5,373 nt of DNA from Candidatus Parcubacteria bacterium (GTDB lineage Bacteria; Patescibacteriota; Patescibacteriia; Patescibacteriales; UBA12075). The stretch spans positions 1-5,373 of the forward strand of contig JAGLLI010000108.1 in NCBI GenBank assembly GCA_023140595.1, given 5' to 3'. Positions 1 through 4,867 of the stretch are shown in pieces (the first letter of the stretch is position 1; each line of letters opens with the position of its first letter). The notes below the pieces were generated by a model. It had not been told where the DNA came from. It saw only the letters and a program-made list of their open reading frames with translations, and ran no database searches. A program made the translations under genes and the position numbers.

Positions 1-148
1 CCTCCAAAGCCGCCATTTCATTCCTGGCTGTCGCCGGCGATATATTTAATTTATACTTTTCCACCAAAACGCCCGAACTAACCGGAAGACCGGTTTTTAT
101 ATGTTCCTTAATAATTGTATTTAAAATTAATTCTTTTCTCTCGTCCAT
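1..148 (-). CDS. hrcA: HrcA heat-shock repressor, N-terminal part (cut by window edge)
   Basis: HrcA represses class I heat-shock genes by binding CIRCE operators; its folding depends on GroEL, which makes it a sensor of chaperone load. Reading from the ATG at 148-146 gives 49 codons before the window edge. The peptide starts MDERKELILNTIIKEHIKTG, continues with LPVSSGVLVEKYKLNISPAT and ends in ARNEMAALE. This is the conserved HrcA winged-helix N-terminus: the family shows a T/SxRQ-x-IL-x-I-x-YI-x-TGxPVGS opening followed by S-x-ATIRN-x-MA-x-LE. The start is fixed by an in-frame TAA five codons upstream and by the CIRCE and promoter just ahead of it. No Shine-Dalgarno sequence is visible. A small oddity is ATARNEM in place of the usual ATIRNEM in the recognition helix. 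The dimerisation and C-terminal domains lie outside the window, as would any grpE/dnaK/dnaJ genes downstream. The CIRCE makes the identification very secure. Confidence 0.95.
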   Translation of the reverse strand, partial: MDERKELILNTIIKEHIKTGLPVSSGVLVEKYKLNISPATARNEMAALE

Positions 149-175
149 AGCTGTATAAATTTATTTGCTATTAAC

Positions 176-205
176 ATAATACACCATTTAGCACTCTAGT
201 GTCAA
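176..205 (-). promoter_or_regulatory. hrcA promoter, -35 inside CIRCE
   Basis: On the minus strand a consensus -35 TTGACA (205-200) lies inside the CIRCE spacer. It is followed after 18 bp by a near-consensus -10 TATTAT (181-176). Transcription should start near position 168-169, giving a leader of about 20 nt before the hrcA ATG. The leader has no Shine-Dalgarno sequence. HrcA bound at CIRCE would cover the -35 and exclude RNA polymerase directly. The boxes are visible in the sequence; their use is inferred. Confidence 0.85.
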
Positions 206-214
206 GAGTGCTAA
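188..214 (-). promoter_or_regulatory. CIRCE operator (perfect)
   Basis: The sequence is TTAGCACTC, nine bases, then GAGTGCTAA. It matches the CIRCE consensus (TTAGCACTC-N9-GAGTGCTAA) in all 18 arm positions. It ends 39 bp before the hrcA start codon. CIRCE is the binding site of HrcA, so the element predicts negative autoregulation of hrcA and of any chaperone genes cotranscribed with it. The nine-base spacer read on the minus strand is TTGACACTA and holds the -35 box. Confidence 0.97.
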
Positions 215-310
215 AAATATTTATTTTTTAGCTTATTTTAGGTATAAAAAAACGACACTTTTAATATGCCATTCTTGTAAAAATTATAAAATTTGGAAAA
301 AATAACAAGA

Positions 311-751
311 TTAATTATTGTTCTGATAAATTTTACCAGCTTTAAAATTTCTAATCGTAAGCTCCGCGCCCTCCAACATTTTATCCGGCAAACTGTCTAA
401 TTTAAACCAGCGCCACTCTTTGCATTTATCAGGCTCCATTATTTTAGGCTCGCCGCCATTATATTTTGCTTTAATGCCAATATTTAAATAATGCTTATTA
501 TCGCTTTTTATATATCTAAGCTCATCGGCAACGGAAATCAACTCAAACCCGTCAACGATAAGCCCTGTTTCTTCTTTTAATTCTCTTCCCGCGGTTTGAA
601 AAATAGTCTCCCCAAAATCCAAATGCCCGCACGGAAAGCACCACTCGCCTTCGCCATGCGAACCCATTCTCTCGCCAAGCAAAACTTCGTTATTGCTATT
701 TTGAATTAAAACCCCGACACCGATTTTTGGGGTTAATTTGTTGTTGGTCAT
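311..751 (-). CDS. Nudix hydrolase, NUDT15/MTH2-like
   Basis: This is a complete 146-residue Nudix protein, the usual length for a single-domain member. Nudix enzymes hydrolyse nucleoside diphosphates linked to another group (NTPs, oxidised dNTPs, ADP-ribose, sugars) with Mg2+. The Nudix box GX5EX7REUXEEXGU is perfect at residues 42-64: G42, E48, R56-E57, E60-E61 and G63, all needed for metal binding and catalysis. The N-terminal GVGVLI strand (11-16), the GHLDFGET run and a later EPDKCKEWRWF (106-116) resemble the NUDT15 subgroup as I remember it, which acts on dGTP-type nucleotides; substrate assignment remains uncertain. The protein has Cys at 41 where the family normally has PGGH, so C38 and C41 form a CxxC just before the box. 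An in-frame TAA lies three codons before the ATG, and no Shine-Dalgarno sequence is present. It lies 65 bp downstream of satP on the same strand, but has its own promoter candidate. Confidence 0.93.
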   Translation of the reverse strand: MTNNKLTPKIGVGVLIQNSNNEVLLGERMGSHGEGEWCFPCGHLDFGETIFQTAGRELKEETGLIVDGFELISVADELRYIKSDNKHYLNIGIKAKYNGGEPKIMEPDKCKEWRWFKLDSLPDKMLEGAELTIRNFKAGKIYQNNN

Positions 752-756
752 ATTTT

Positions 757-784
757 TTTATATATTGCTCTAATAACTTGTCTA
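757..784 (-). promoter_or_regulatory. Candidate promoter of the Nudix gene
   Basis: On the minus strand TAGACA (784-779, five of six matches to the -35 consensus) and TATAAA (762-757, five of six) are separated by 16 bp. Only five bases separate the -10 from the ATG, so the start point would fall at or next to the start codon and the mRNA would be leaderless or nearly so. The absence of a Shine-Dalgarno sequence fits this. AT-rich intergenic DNA gives such matches by chance fairly often, hence moderate confidence. Confidence 0.5.
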
Positions 785-792
785 TATTTCTA

Positions 793-805
793 ATTTTTTT
801 TGATT
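793..805. repeat. 13-bp direct repeat flanking satP, distal copy
   Basis: ATTTTTTTTGATT occurs here, 11 bases downstream of the satP stop codon, and again at 1388-1400 across the satP start codon, in the same orientation. The pair brackets the gene almost exactly. The repeat is mostly a T run, so it may be coincidence. It is noted because satP looks horizontally acquired. Confidence 0.5.
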
Positions 806-816
806 TAAAAGCTTAA

Positions 817-1389
817 TTACACTGGCAACACTGTTTTTTTATAAATTTCATTAATTATCTCAGCCGAAGCCAAATAAATTGCAGAAAATCCGCAAATAAT
901 TCCTTCAAATCCGGCGATTTTTGTTATTACTTTAATACCTGTTGTATCTCCCAAAGCCAAAAGAAAAAACAATAAAGTGAGCGTTGCGAAAATAAATTGC
1001 AAGGTTTTATTTAATTTTAAAGTGGCAACAAACATAACAGAGGTAAACAATCCCCACATAAATAAATAAGCCGCCATAGCTCCGGCGCTAGCAGGTTCCG
1101 CCCACCCCATCTTTGGCATAATCAAAAGCGCCGCCAAGGAAAGCCAAAATAAACCATAAGAAATAAAAGCGGTCATACCGAAAATATTGTTTTTCTTCCA
1201 TTCCATAATGCCGGCGATAATTTGCGCTATGCCGCCATAAAAAATACCCATAGCCAAAATCATTGAGCTCATCGCAAAAAAATCCGCGTTATGCAGATTC
1301 AATAAAACCGTTGTCATCCCAAATCCAAGCAATCCCAAAGGAGCCGGATTAGCCAGTATGGTTTCTGTTGAGGTTAATTGTTTTTTCAT
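817..1389 (-). CDS. satP: Acetate/succinate permease, SatP (AceTr/YaaH family)
   Basis: SatP is an inner-membrane channel-like transporter, hexameric in solved bacterial structures, that moves acetate and succinate with protons. The 190-residue product has the family length and the signature NPAPLGLLGF at residues 14-23. It has six predicted membrane helices, near 17-33, 41-62, 68-91, 103-124, 130-147 and 158-178. Aligned without gaps and with a six-residue offset to the E. coli SatP sequence as I remember it, well over half of the positions look identical, including ILAMGIFYGGIAQI and the C-terminal TVLP. The three constriction residues F17, Y72 and L131 of E. coli fall on F23, Y78 and L137 here, so the gate is intact. 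In a fermenting bacterium the likely job is acetate export or uptake. The ATG at 1389 follows eight A residues with no clear Shine-Dalgarno sequence. Such closeness to enterobacterial SatP suggests horizontal transfer, which would need a tree. Confidence 0.95.
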   Translation of the reverse strand: MKKQLTSTETILANPAPLGLLGFGMTTVLLNLHNADFFAMSSMILAMGIFYGGIAQIIAGIMEWKKNNIFGMTAFISYGLFWLSLAALLIMPKMGWAEPASAGAMAAYLFMWGLFTSVMFVATLKLNKTLQFIFATLTLLFFLLALGDTTGIKVITKIAGFEGIICGFSAIYLASAEIINEIYKKTVLPV

Positions 1390-1400
1390 TTTTTTTGATT
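1388..1400. repeat. 13-bp direct repeat flanking satP, proximal copy
   Basis: This copy of ATTTTTTTTGATT is identical to 793-805 and overlaps two bases of the satP ATG (read on the minus strand). Its T run supplies the A-rich sequence before the start codon. Confidence 0.5.
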
Positions 1401-1404
1401 AATT

Positions 1405-1432
1405 ATTATACTGTTATAATATCATTTTTCAG
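1405..1432 (-). promoter_or_regulatory. Candidate satP promoter
   Basis: A consensus -10 TATAAT lies at 1410-1405 on the minus strand, 16 bp after a weak -35 CTGAAA at 1432-1427 (four of six). It would give a leader of only about eight bases before the satP ATG. A second TATAAT lies farther upstream at 1444-1439 without a good -35; if used, the leader would be about 40 nt. Either way the palindrome at 1420-1444 overlaps the promoter. Confidence 0.4.
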
Positions 1433-1444
1433 TGAAAAATTATA
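1420..1444. repeat. 25-bp palindrome at the satP promoter, possible operator
   Basis: The core is ATTTTTCA-G-TGAAAAAT (1424-1440), a perfect 8-bp inverted repeat around one central base. It extends outward to TAT (1420-1422) and ATA (1442-1444) with only the 1423/1441 pair mismatched, giving 11 of 12 paired positions. It overlaps the -35 of the proximal satP promoter candidate and the -10 of the distal one. This is where a dimeric repressor would act. No known regulator motif is recognised, and the low-complexity A/T arms weaken the case. Confidence 0.45.
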
Positions 1445-1487
1445 GGGTTTGGTTTTATTTTTTTATGATATGGCATAATTAAAAAAA

Positions 1488-1520
1488 TTCAAATTTAAAA
1501 CACCCCGCAGGGCGTTTTAA
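1488..1520 (-). terminator. Probable intrinsic terminator
   Basis: Read on the minus strand, TTAAAACGCCC (1520-1510), a TGCG loop and GGGTGTTTTAA (1505-1495) form an 11-bp stem with one G-U pair. The T-run lies partly inside the stem, and further T-rich sequence follows. The G-U pair would be an A-C mismatch on the plus strand, so the minus orientation is favoured. It begins one base after the stop codon of a short reading frame (TAG at 1524-1522). It is separate from the stronger terminator that already closes ubiA upstream. Confidence 0.55.
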
Positions 1521-1521
1521 G

Positions 1522-1572
1522 CTACTTATACTTCGATGACGGAACACGCCACTTACTTTTAATAAGCTCCAT
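1522..1572 (-). other. Possible 16-codon microgene or decayed gene tail
   Basis: A reading frame from the ATG at 1572 encodes the basic peptide MELIKSKWRVPSSKYK and stops with TAG, one base before a terminator hairpin. The open frame runs back to an in-frame TAA at 1617-1615, adding the weakly hydrophobic FIFSIIIYIEYKSY before the Met. The base composition over the WRVPSSKYK codons is noticeably richer in GC than its surroundings, as real coding sequence would be. A promoter-like pair lies just upstream. It may be a tiny peptide gene, a small RNA whose codons are accidental, or the C-terminal remnant of a lost gene. I do not recognise the peptide, and no Shine-Dalgarno sequence precedes the ATG. 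Confidence 0.3.
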
Positions 1573-1594
1573 ATAAGATTTATACTCTATGTAT

Positions 1595-1623
1595 ATTATA
1601 ATACTAAAAATAAATTAATGCAA
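1595..1623 (-). promoter_or_regulatory. Candidate promoter of the small transcription unit
   Basis: On the minus strand a consensus -10 TATAAT (1600-1595) lies 17 bp after TTGCAT (1623-1618), which keeps only the TTG of the -35 consensus. Transcription would start near 1588 and reach the hairpin at 1520-1495, giving an RNA of about 100 nt. The perfect -10 and spacing are visible, but the region is so AT-rich that chance cannot be excluded. Confidence 0.35.
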
Positions 1624-1624
1624 T

Positions 1625-1651
1625 ATTAATTACTGAATTAATTACTGAATT
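1625..1651. repeat. 12-bp tandem repeat, 2.25 copies
   Basis: The unit ATTAATTACTGA occurs exactly twice in a row (1625-1636 and 1637-1648), followed by the first three bases of a third copy (1649-1651). The copies are identical. It lies immediately upstream of the promoter candidate at 1595-1623. The most likely origin is slipped-strand duplication in non-coding DNA. Confidence 0.85.
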
Positions 1652-1723
1652 TTTTATACGGAAATTTAATACTTTCGCTAATATTTAACATACTATAAAA
1701 ATGTTTTTATTTAAAATAATATT

Positions 1724-1734
1724 GGGGGGGGGGG
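1724..1734. repeat. Homopolymer run of 11 G
   Basis: Eleven consecutive G residues interrupt very AT-rich non-coding DNA. Runs this long are rare in AT-rich genomes and are prone to slippage. The run lies about 40 bp beyond the ubiA terminator and more than 100 bp from the nearest possible promoter, so a phase-variation role is not evident. An error in reading or assembling the run is possible. Confidence 0.9.
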
Positions 1735-1773
1735 TAGCGTAAATTAATTCATGTTAAAATGATGTGAATTTTT

Positions 1774-1810
1774 AAAAAAATAATAACCTCCGTTAAAATT
1801 CAACGGAGGT
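1774..1810 (-). terminator. Intrinsic terminator of ubiA
   Basis: On the minus strand the arms ACCTCCGTT (1810-1802) and AACGGAGGT (1794-1786) pair perfectly over nine bases, five of them G-C, around a seven-base loop. TATTATTTTTTT follows (1785-1774). The hairpin begins 10 bases after the ubiA stop codon, in the right position and orientation to end that transcript. The arms happen to contain GGAGG and its complement, the Shine-Dalgarno and anti-Shine-Dalgarno cores. Confidence 0.9.
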
Positions 1811-1820
1811 AATTTTGTCG

Positions 1821-2756
1821 CTATTTTATTAATAATAAAACAGGTATAAAGAATATTCCAAAACTAGATGATGTTTTAGCCATGGACATCCATTTATTTA
1901 TTTCATGTTCGCCCGATATTAGCCAGACAAAAGTGCAAACACTTGCCATAGCAAGAAATATTGTTGGCAATAAAACAAGCCAGCCAAGAACCGGAATTAA
2001 AAAAAGCGGAGCATAGCTGAATAATGAGCTTATTACCTTGTGTGTTTCCATGTATTCTCCTTTTAATTTTATGTCTATTTTTTCCTTTGTTGACTTGGGT
2101 ATTAAAATACTTGCCGGATGAAAATTGACATATGAAACAGTATCTGAATATTTATTTTCTGTTTGTATTGGGATTGTGGTTTTGTGTCCAATATCTGATT
2201 TTTTATGTTGCGCGTCTTTCAGTATTTCCCGAGAAAGAATTACCAGGCAAAGACTTATAAAAATAAGCCAAATATCAATATTTATATTTTTTTGATATAT
2301 TGCGCCTGATAAAACAGGAGAAGCGGAACAAAGTGATACCAGCATATTTTGGATAATATATATTTTTTGCAAATATGAGTATGTTATCCCAATTATCCAA
2401 ATAGACAAACAAAACAATGACACTTTAAAAGAAATAAAGCATAAAATTATTGCCAGAATAAGCGCTACTGCAGAAATAATTAACCAGAGCACGAACACTA
2501 TTTTGTATTGGTGAAATGCAAAAGTTTTACCTCTTATAAAATCACTTTCTCTGTCAATGATGTCATTAAAAATCATAATGCTGGAAGCGATTACGGCAAA
2601 AAGGAATGCATTAAGTAAAACAATTTTCCAATTTGTTATTTCTGTGAATTTGTGTCCGACAATAGCTACAATAAATGCATACAAAAAAGTATGCAGCCTG
2701 CTGATAACCAATAAATCTTTTTTAAAGAACCATAAATTACGAATAATGCTTAGCAT
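1821..2756 (-). CDS. UbiA-family membrane prenyltransferase, divergent
   Basis: UbiA-family enzymes are multi-helix membrane proteins that transfer a polyprenyl group from its diphosphate to an aromatic or polar-lipid acceptor using Mg2+ bound by two Asp-rich motifs. The 311-residue product shows motif 1 intact as NDIIDRESD (N64, D65, D68, D72). It also has the YSYLQK loop (126-131) and N137 ahead of a small-residue helix. Motif 2 is recognisable as REILKDAQHKKSDIGHKTTIPI at 176-197, but the usual DxxDxxxD reads DAQHKKSD, with His184 in the middle Asp position. The R-P segment that normally follows motif 1 is also absent. About 40 hydrophilic residues (198-240) separate motif 2 from the next helix, longer than usual. 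The overall look is nearest to the geranylgeranylglyceryl-phosphate/UbiA-like group, but the acceptor cannot be named. An AGGA five bases before the ATG (2765-2762) supports the start. The gene lies downstream of mrdA, has its own promoter candidate and ends at a strong terminator. Confidence 0.85.
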   Translation of the reverse strand: MLSIIRNLWFFKKDLLVISRLHTFLYAFIVAIVGHKFTEITNWKIVLLNAFLFAVIASSIMIFNDIIDRESDFIRGKTFAFHQYKIVFVLWLIISAVALILAIILCFISFKVSLFCLSIWIIGITYSYLQKIYIIQNMLVSLCSASPVLSGAIYQKNINIDIWLIFISLCLVILSREILKDAQHKKSDIGHKTTIPIQTENKYSDTVSYVNFHPASILIPKSTKEKIDIKLKGEYMETHKVISSLFSYAPLFLIPVLGWLVLLPTIFLAMASVCTFVWLISGEHEINKWMSMAKTSSSFGIFFIPVLLLIK

Positions 2757-2795
2757 TGAATTCCTACTTTTTGAAATAGGGTTTATTTTCTTTTT

Positions 2796-2824
2796 ACTTT
2801 AGAATTTTGCTCATATTTTGTCAA
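2796..2824 (-). promoter_or_regulatory. Candidate ubiA promoter
   Basis: A consensus -35 TTGACA (2824-2819, minus strand) is followed after 17 bp by TAAAGT (2801-2796, four of six to the -10 consensus). Transcription would start near 2789, leaving a leader of about 33 nt that contains the AGGA ribosome binding site at 2765-2762. No terminator is visible between mrdA and this point, so read-through from mrdA may add to expression. Confidence 0.6.
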
Positions 2825-2861
2825 GGTATGTGTTGTTATAACGCTATAATGTCATCTTTTA

Positions 2862-4865
2862 TTATATAGCCTTTTTCACGGTTTTGATTTTGTACTCCCC
2901 AAAATACCACTCCAAAAATTCCATGGCGACAGGGACGGCGGCGCTGCTGCCTTCTCCGCCTTCTTCAATTAGGATAGTAATTACCAATTCCGGATTGTCA
3001 TAGGGCGCGAAGCCTGTAAACCAGGCGTGGTGTTCGTTCTTGCTTGACCATTGGGCTGTTCCGGTTTTTCCGGCAACCGCAACCGGTACCGACTGCATAC
3101 TGCGCGCCGAACCCAGGGTTACTGTCTGGCGCATTCCTTGACGGACAACATGGATATTATAAGGGTCAATAAAATCTTTTCTTATGGGCTCATCTTCAAA
3201 AACTCTTATTACTTTATCGTCGCTTGATAAAATTTCCTTTATAAAATGCGGACGATATAATTTGCCTGAATTCGCGAAAACGCTCGTAAACACGGCTACT
3301 TGCAAAGGCGTAACCAGCAAGTCCCCTTGTCCAATTGCCAAATGATATGTATCGCCGATATACCATGGTTCGTTTTTATAACTTTCCTTCCATTCCCTGC
3401 TTGGCAAAAATCCGCTTGCCTCGCCGGCCAAATCAACGCCCATTTGAGCGCCCAAACCGAACAAACTGCCGTACTCAACGATTTTTTCAACTCCCAATCC
3501 GCGAAAATCTTCATAGCCTCCGCCAATATAATAAAAAAATGTATTAACAGATTGCGCGATTGCCTTGCGCGCGTCTGTTCTTCCATGCCCGCCCGCAAGC
3601 CAATCAGGAAAAAACCATTCCCCGATTCTAAGACCGCCAACGCTTAAAAAACTTGTGTGCTCGCTAATAATTCCCTCTTCTAAGGCCGCCGCCAGCATAA
3701 GCGGCTTAATTGTAGAACCGGATGGATATTCGCCGCTAATTGAACGATTAAACAAAAGCTTATCAGGATGGCTGACAAGCGCGCTATATTCTTCTTGTGA
3801 TATGCCGCGCGCGAAAGCGTTATTATCGTAAGCCGGCAAGCTGACCATTGCCAATATTTCACCGTTACTCGGATCCATTGCAATTGCTGACGCTTTAGCG
3901 CATTTTAATTTTGTCAAATGTTTGTTTAAAATTTCTTCAAGCTTAGTTTGCGCCATAACATCCAAAGATAAAACTAAGTTATTTCCATCCTCGGGCTCAA
4001 CTATGCTAATGATTTTTTTCTCTTTAAGAAAAGCGTCAACTTCAATTTGCTTGCGCCCGCTTTTGCCTTTAAGCTCATTTTCCCAAAAATATTCTATTCC
4101 CATCTTCCCAATATAATCAATGGGCAAATATTCTTTGCCAAACTTCTCAAGTTCTTCTTTGTTGATTTTTCCGGTATAGCCCATAATATGCGACATGGAA
4201 AAAAAATAATCATCCGGTTCATCTTCATTTTCCAAACCATACACCAGATAATCACGATTTGTCCGGTTTGACAAGACGATTCCGAACCAAAAATCAGACA
4301 ATATATACAATTTCATTGCCTTGTCATAGGCAATATTATCAGCGATAAATAAAGGCTGGCGCGCTTCCAAAGATTTTTGCGGAACTGAATTATATTTTTC
4401 GTTTAAATCGTCTATGCTCAAATTTTCCAAAATCAAGCTTAATTCATTAAATATCAAATTTCTTTCCTCTTCGTCTTTGCTTATATCAGCCGGTATGAAA
4501 TATAACATAAAATTAGCGCGATTTCTTACAAGCGGCCGGCCTTGCCTATCATATATCACACCTCTTTTCGGCTCAATTCGTTCAGTTCTAATGCGATTTT
4601 TTTCCGCGATTAAATAATAATCATCGCCTTTAACAACTTGTAGCCAAGCAGATCTTCCCAAAAGAAACAAAAGTAAAAAAGTAAAAAAAACCGCTACTGT
4701 TTTTAATTTTTTAGAATCAAAACTGTTTCCAACTGTTTCTTTTTCTTTTTTATCAAAAATAAAAACATTTTCAGACCATGACGATCTGTTGAGCTTTTTT
4801 ACCCGTCCATCCTTAAACTTCCCGCTCTGAATCGCAAAAGGATTGATGTTTTTATTTTTTTTCAT
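2862..4865 (-). CDS. mrdA: Penicillin-binding protein 2 (peptidoglycan transpeptidase)
   Basis: PBP2 is the class B transpeptidase of the elongasome; it cross-links new peptidoglycan together with RodA and MreBCD. The 667-residue product has a 54-residue basic cytoplasmic tail, one membrane anchor at about 55-77 and a pedestal region starting with KRGVIYDRQGRPLV (100-113). A C-terminal transpeptidase domain runs from about 320 to 655. All three catalytic motifs are present: STIK at 384-387 with nucleophile S384, SVN at 439-441, and KTG at 600-602 in AGKTGTAQ. The family segment GDTYHLAIGQGDLLVTPLQ (504-522) is also intact. The tail is longer than in E. coli PBP2, and its NPFAIQSGKFKDGRVKKL pattern fits what I recall of Parcubacteria homologues. 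The ATG lies two bases after the mreD stop codon with no Shine-Dalgarno sequence, so translational coupling to mreD is likely. The nearest downstream gene is ubiA; rodA, often next to mrdA, is not there. Confidence 0.96.
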   Translation of the reverse strand: MKKNKNINPFAIQSGKFKDGRVKKLNRSSWSENVFIFDKKEKETVGNSFDSKKLKTVAVFFTFLLLFLLGRSAWLQVVKGDDYYLIAEKNRIRTERIEPKRGVIYDRQGRPLVRNRANFMLYFIPADISKDEEERNLIFNELSLILENLSIDDLNEKYNSVPQKSLEARQPLFIADNIAYDKAMKLYILSDFWFGIVLSNRTNRDYLVYGLENEDEPDDYFFSMSHIMGYTGKINKEELEKFGKEYLPIDYIGKMGIEYFWENELKGKSGRKQIEVDAFLKEKKIISIVEPEDGNNLVLSLDVMAQTKLEEILNKHLTKLKCAKASAIAMDPSNGEILAMVSLPAYDNNAFARGISQEEYSALVSHPDKLLFNRSISGEYPSGSTIKPLMLAAALEEGIISEHTSFLSVGGLRIGEWFFPDWLAGGHGRTDARKAIAQSVNTFFYYIGGGYEDFRGLGVEKIVEYGSLFGLGAQMGVDLAGEASGFLPSREWKESYKNEPWYIGDTYHLAIGQGDLLVTPLQVAVFTSVFANSGKLYRPHFIKEILSSDDKVIRVFEDEPIRKDFIDPYNIHVVRQGMRQTVTLGSARSMQSVPVAVAGKTGTAQWSSKNEHHAWFTGFAPYDNPELVITILIEEGGEGSSAAVPVAMEFLEWYFGEYKIKTVKKAI

Positions 4866-4867
4866 GA

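Larger units (their letters stand above)
1390..1820. other. 431-bp intergenic region between ubiA and satP
   Basis: No recognisable protein gene is present here. From right to left it holds the ubiA terminator (1774-1810), an 11-base G run (1724-1734), a 12-bp tandem repeat (1625-1651), a possible small transcription unit (about 1488-1623) and the satP promoter with its palindrome (1405-1444). Most of it is very AT-rich, with a short GC-richer island at about 1501-1556 that coincides with the last codons of a short reading frame and a terminator hairpin. The stretch 1652-1723 shows nothing I can interpret. Confidence 0.8.

Noticed and set aside
273..310. Inverted repeat TCTTGT/ACAAGA after the Nudix stop as a terminator
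   Set aside because: The stem is only six bases with a loop of 26 and no U-run follows directly; it would not make a convincing intrinsic terminator.
1786..1810. GGAGG/CCTCC in the ubiA terminator as a ribosome-binding or anti-Shine-Dalgarno regulatory element
   Set aside because: No start codon lies at a suitable distance on either strand, and the hairpin with its T-run is fully explained as a terminator.
2557..2802. Plus-strand open frame of 81 codons at the ubiA 5' end
   Set aside because: It is antisense to the first helices and motif 1 of the UbiA protein and crosses its promoter; the peptide matches nothing known to me.
3296..3883. Several open frames of 67-115 codons on both strands inside the PBP2 gene
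   Set aside because: They overlap the well-supported transpeptidase domain in other frames, resemble no family, and arise from its codon composition.
3922..4617. Plus-strand open frames of 64-74 codons inside the first half of mrdA
   Set aside because: They are antisense to the PBP2 pedestal region, lack family features, and have low-complexity Phe/Ile/Ser/Leu-rich translations typical of antisense reading.
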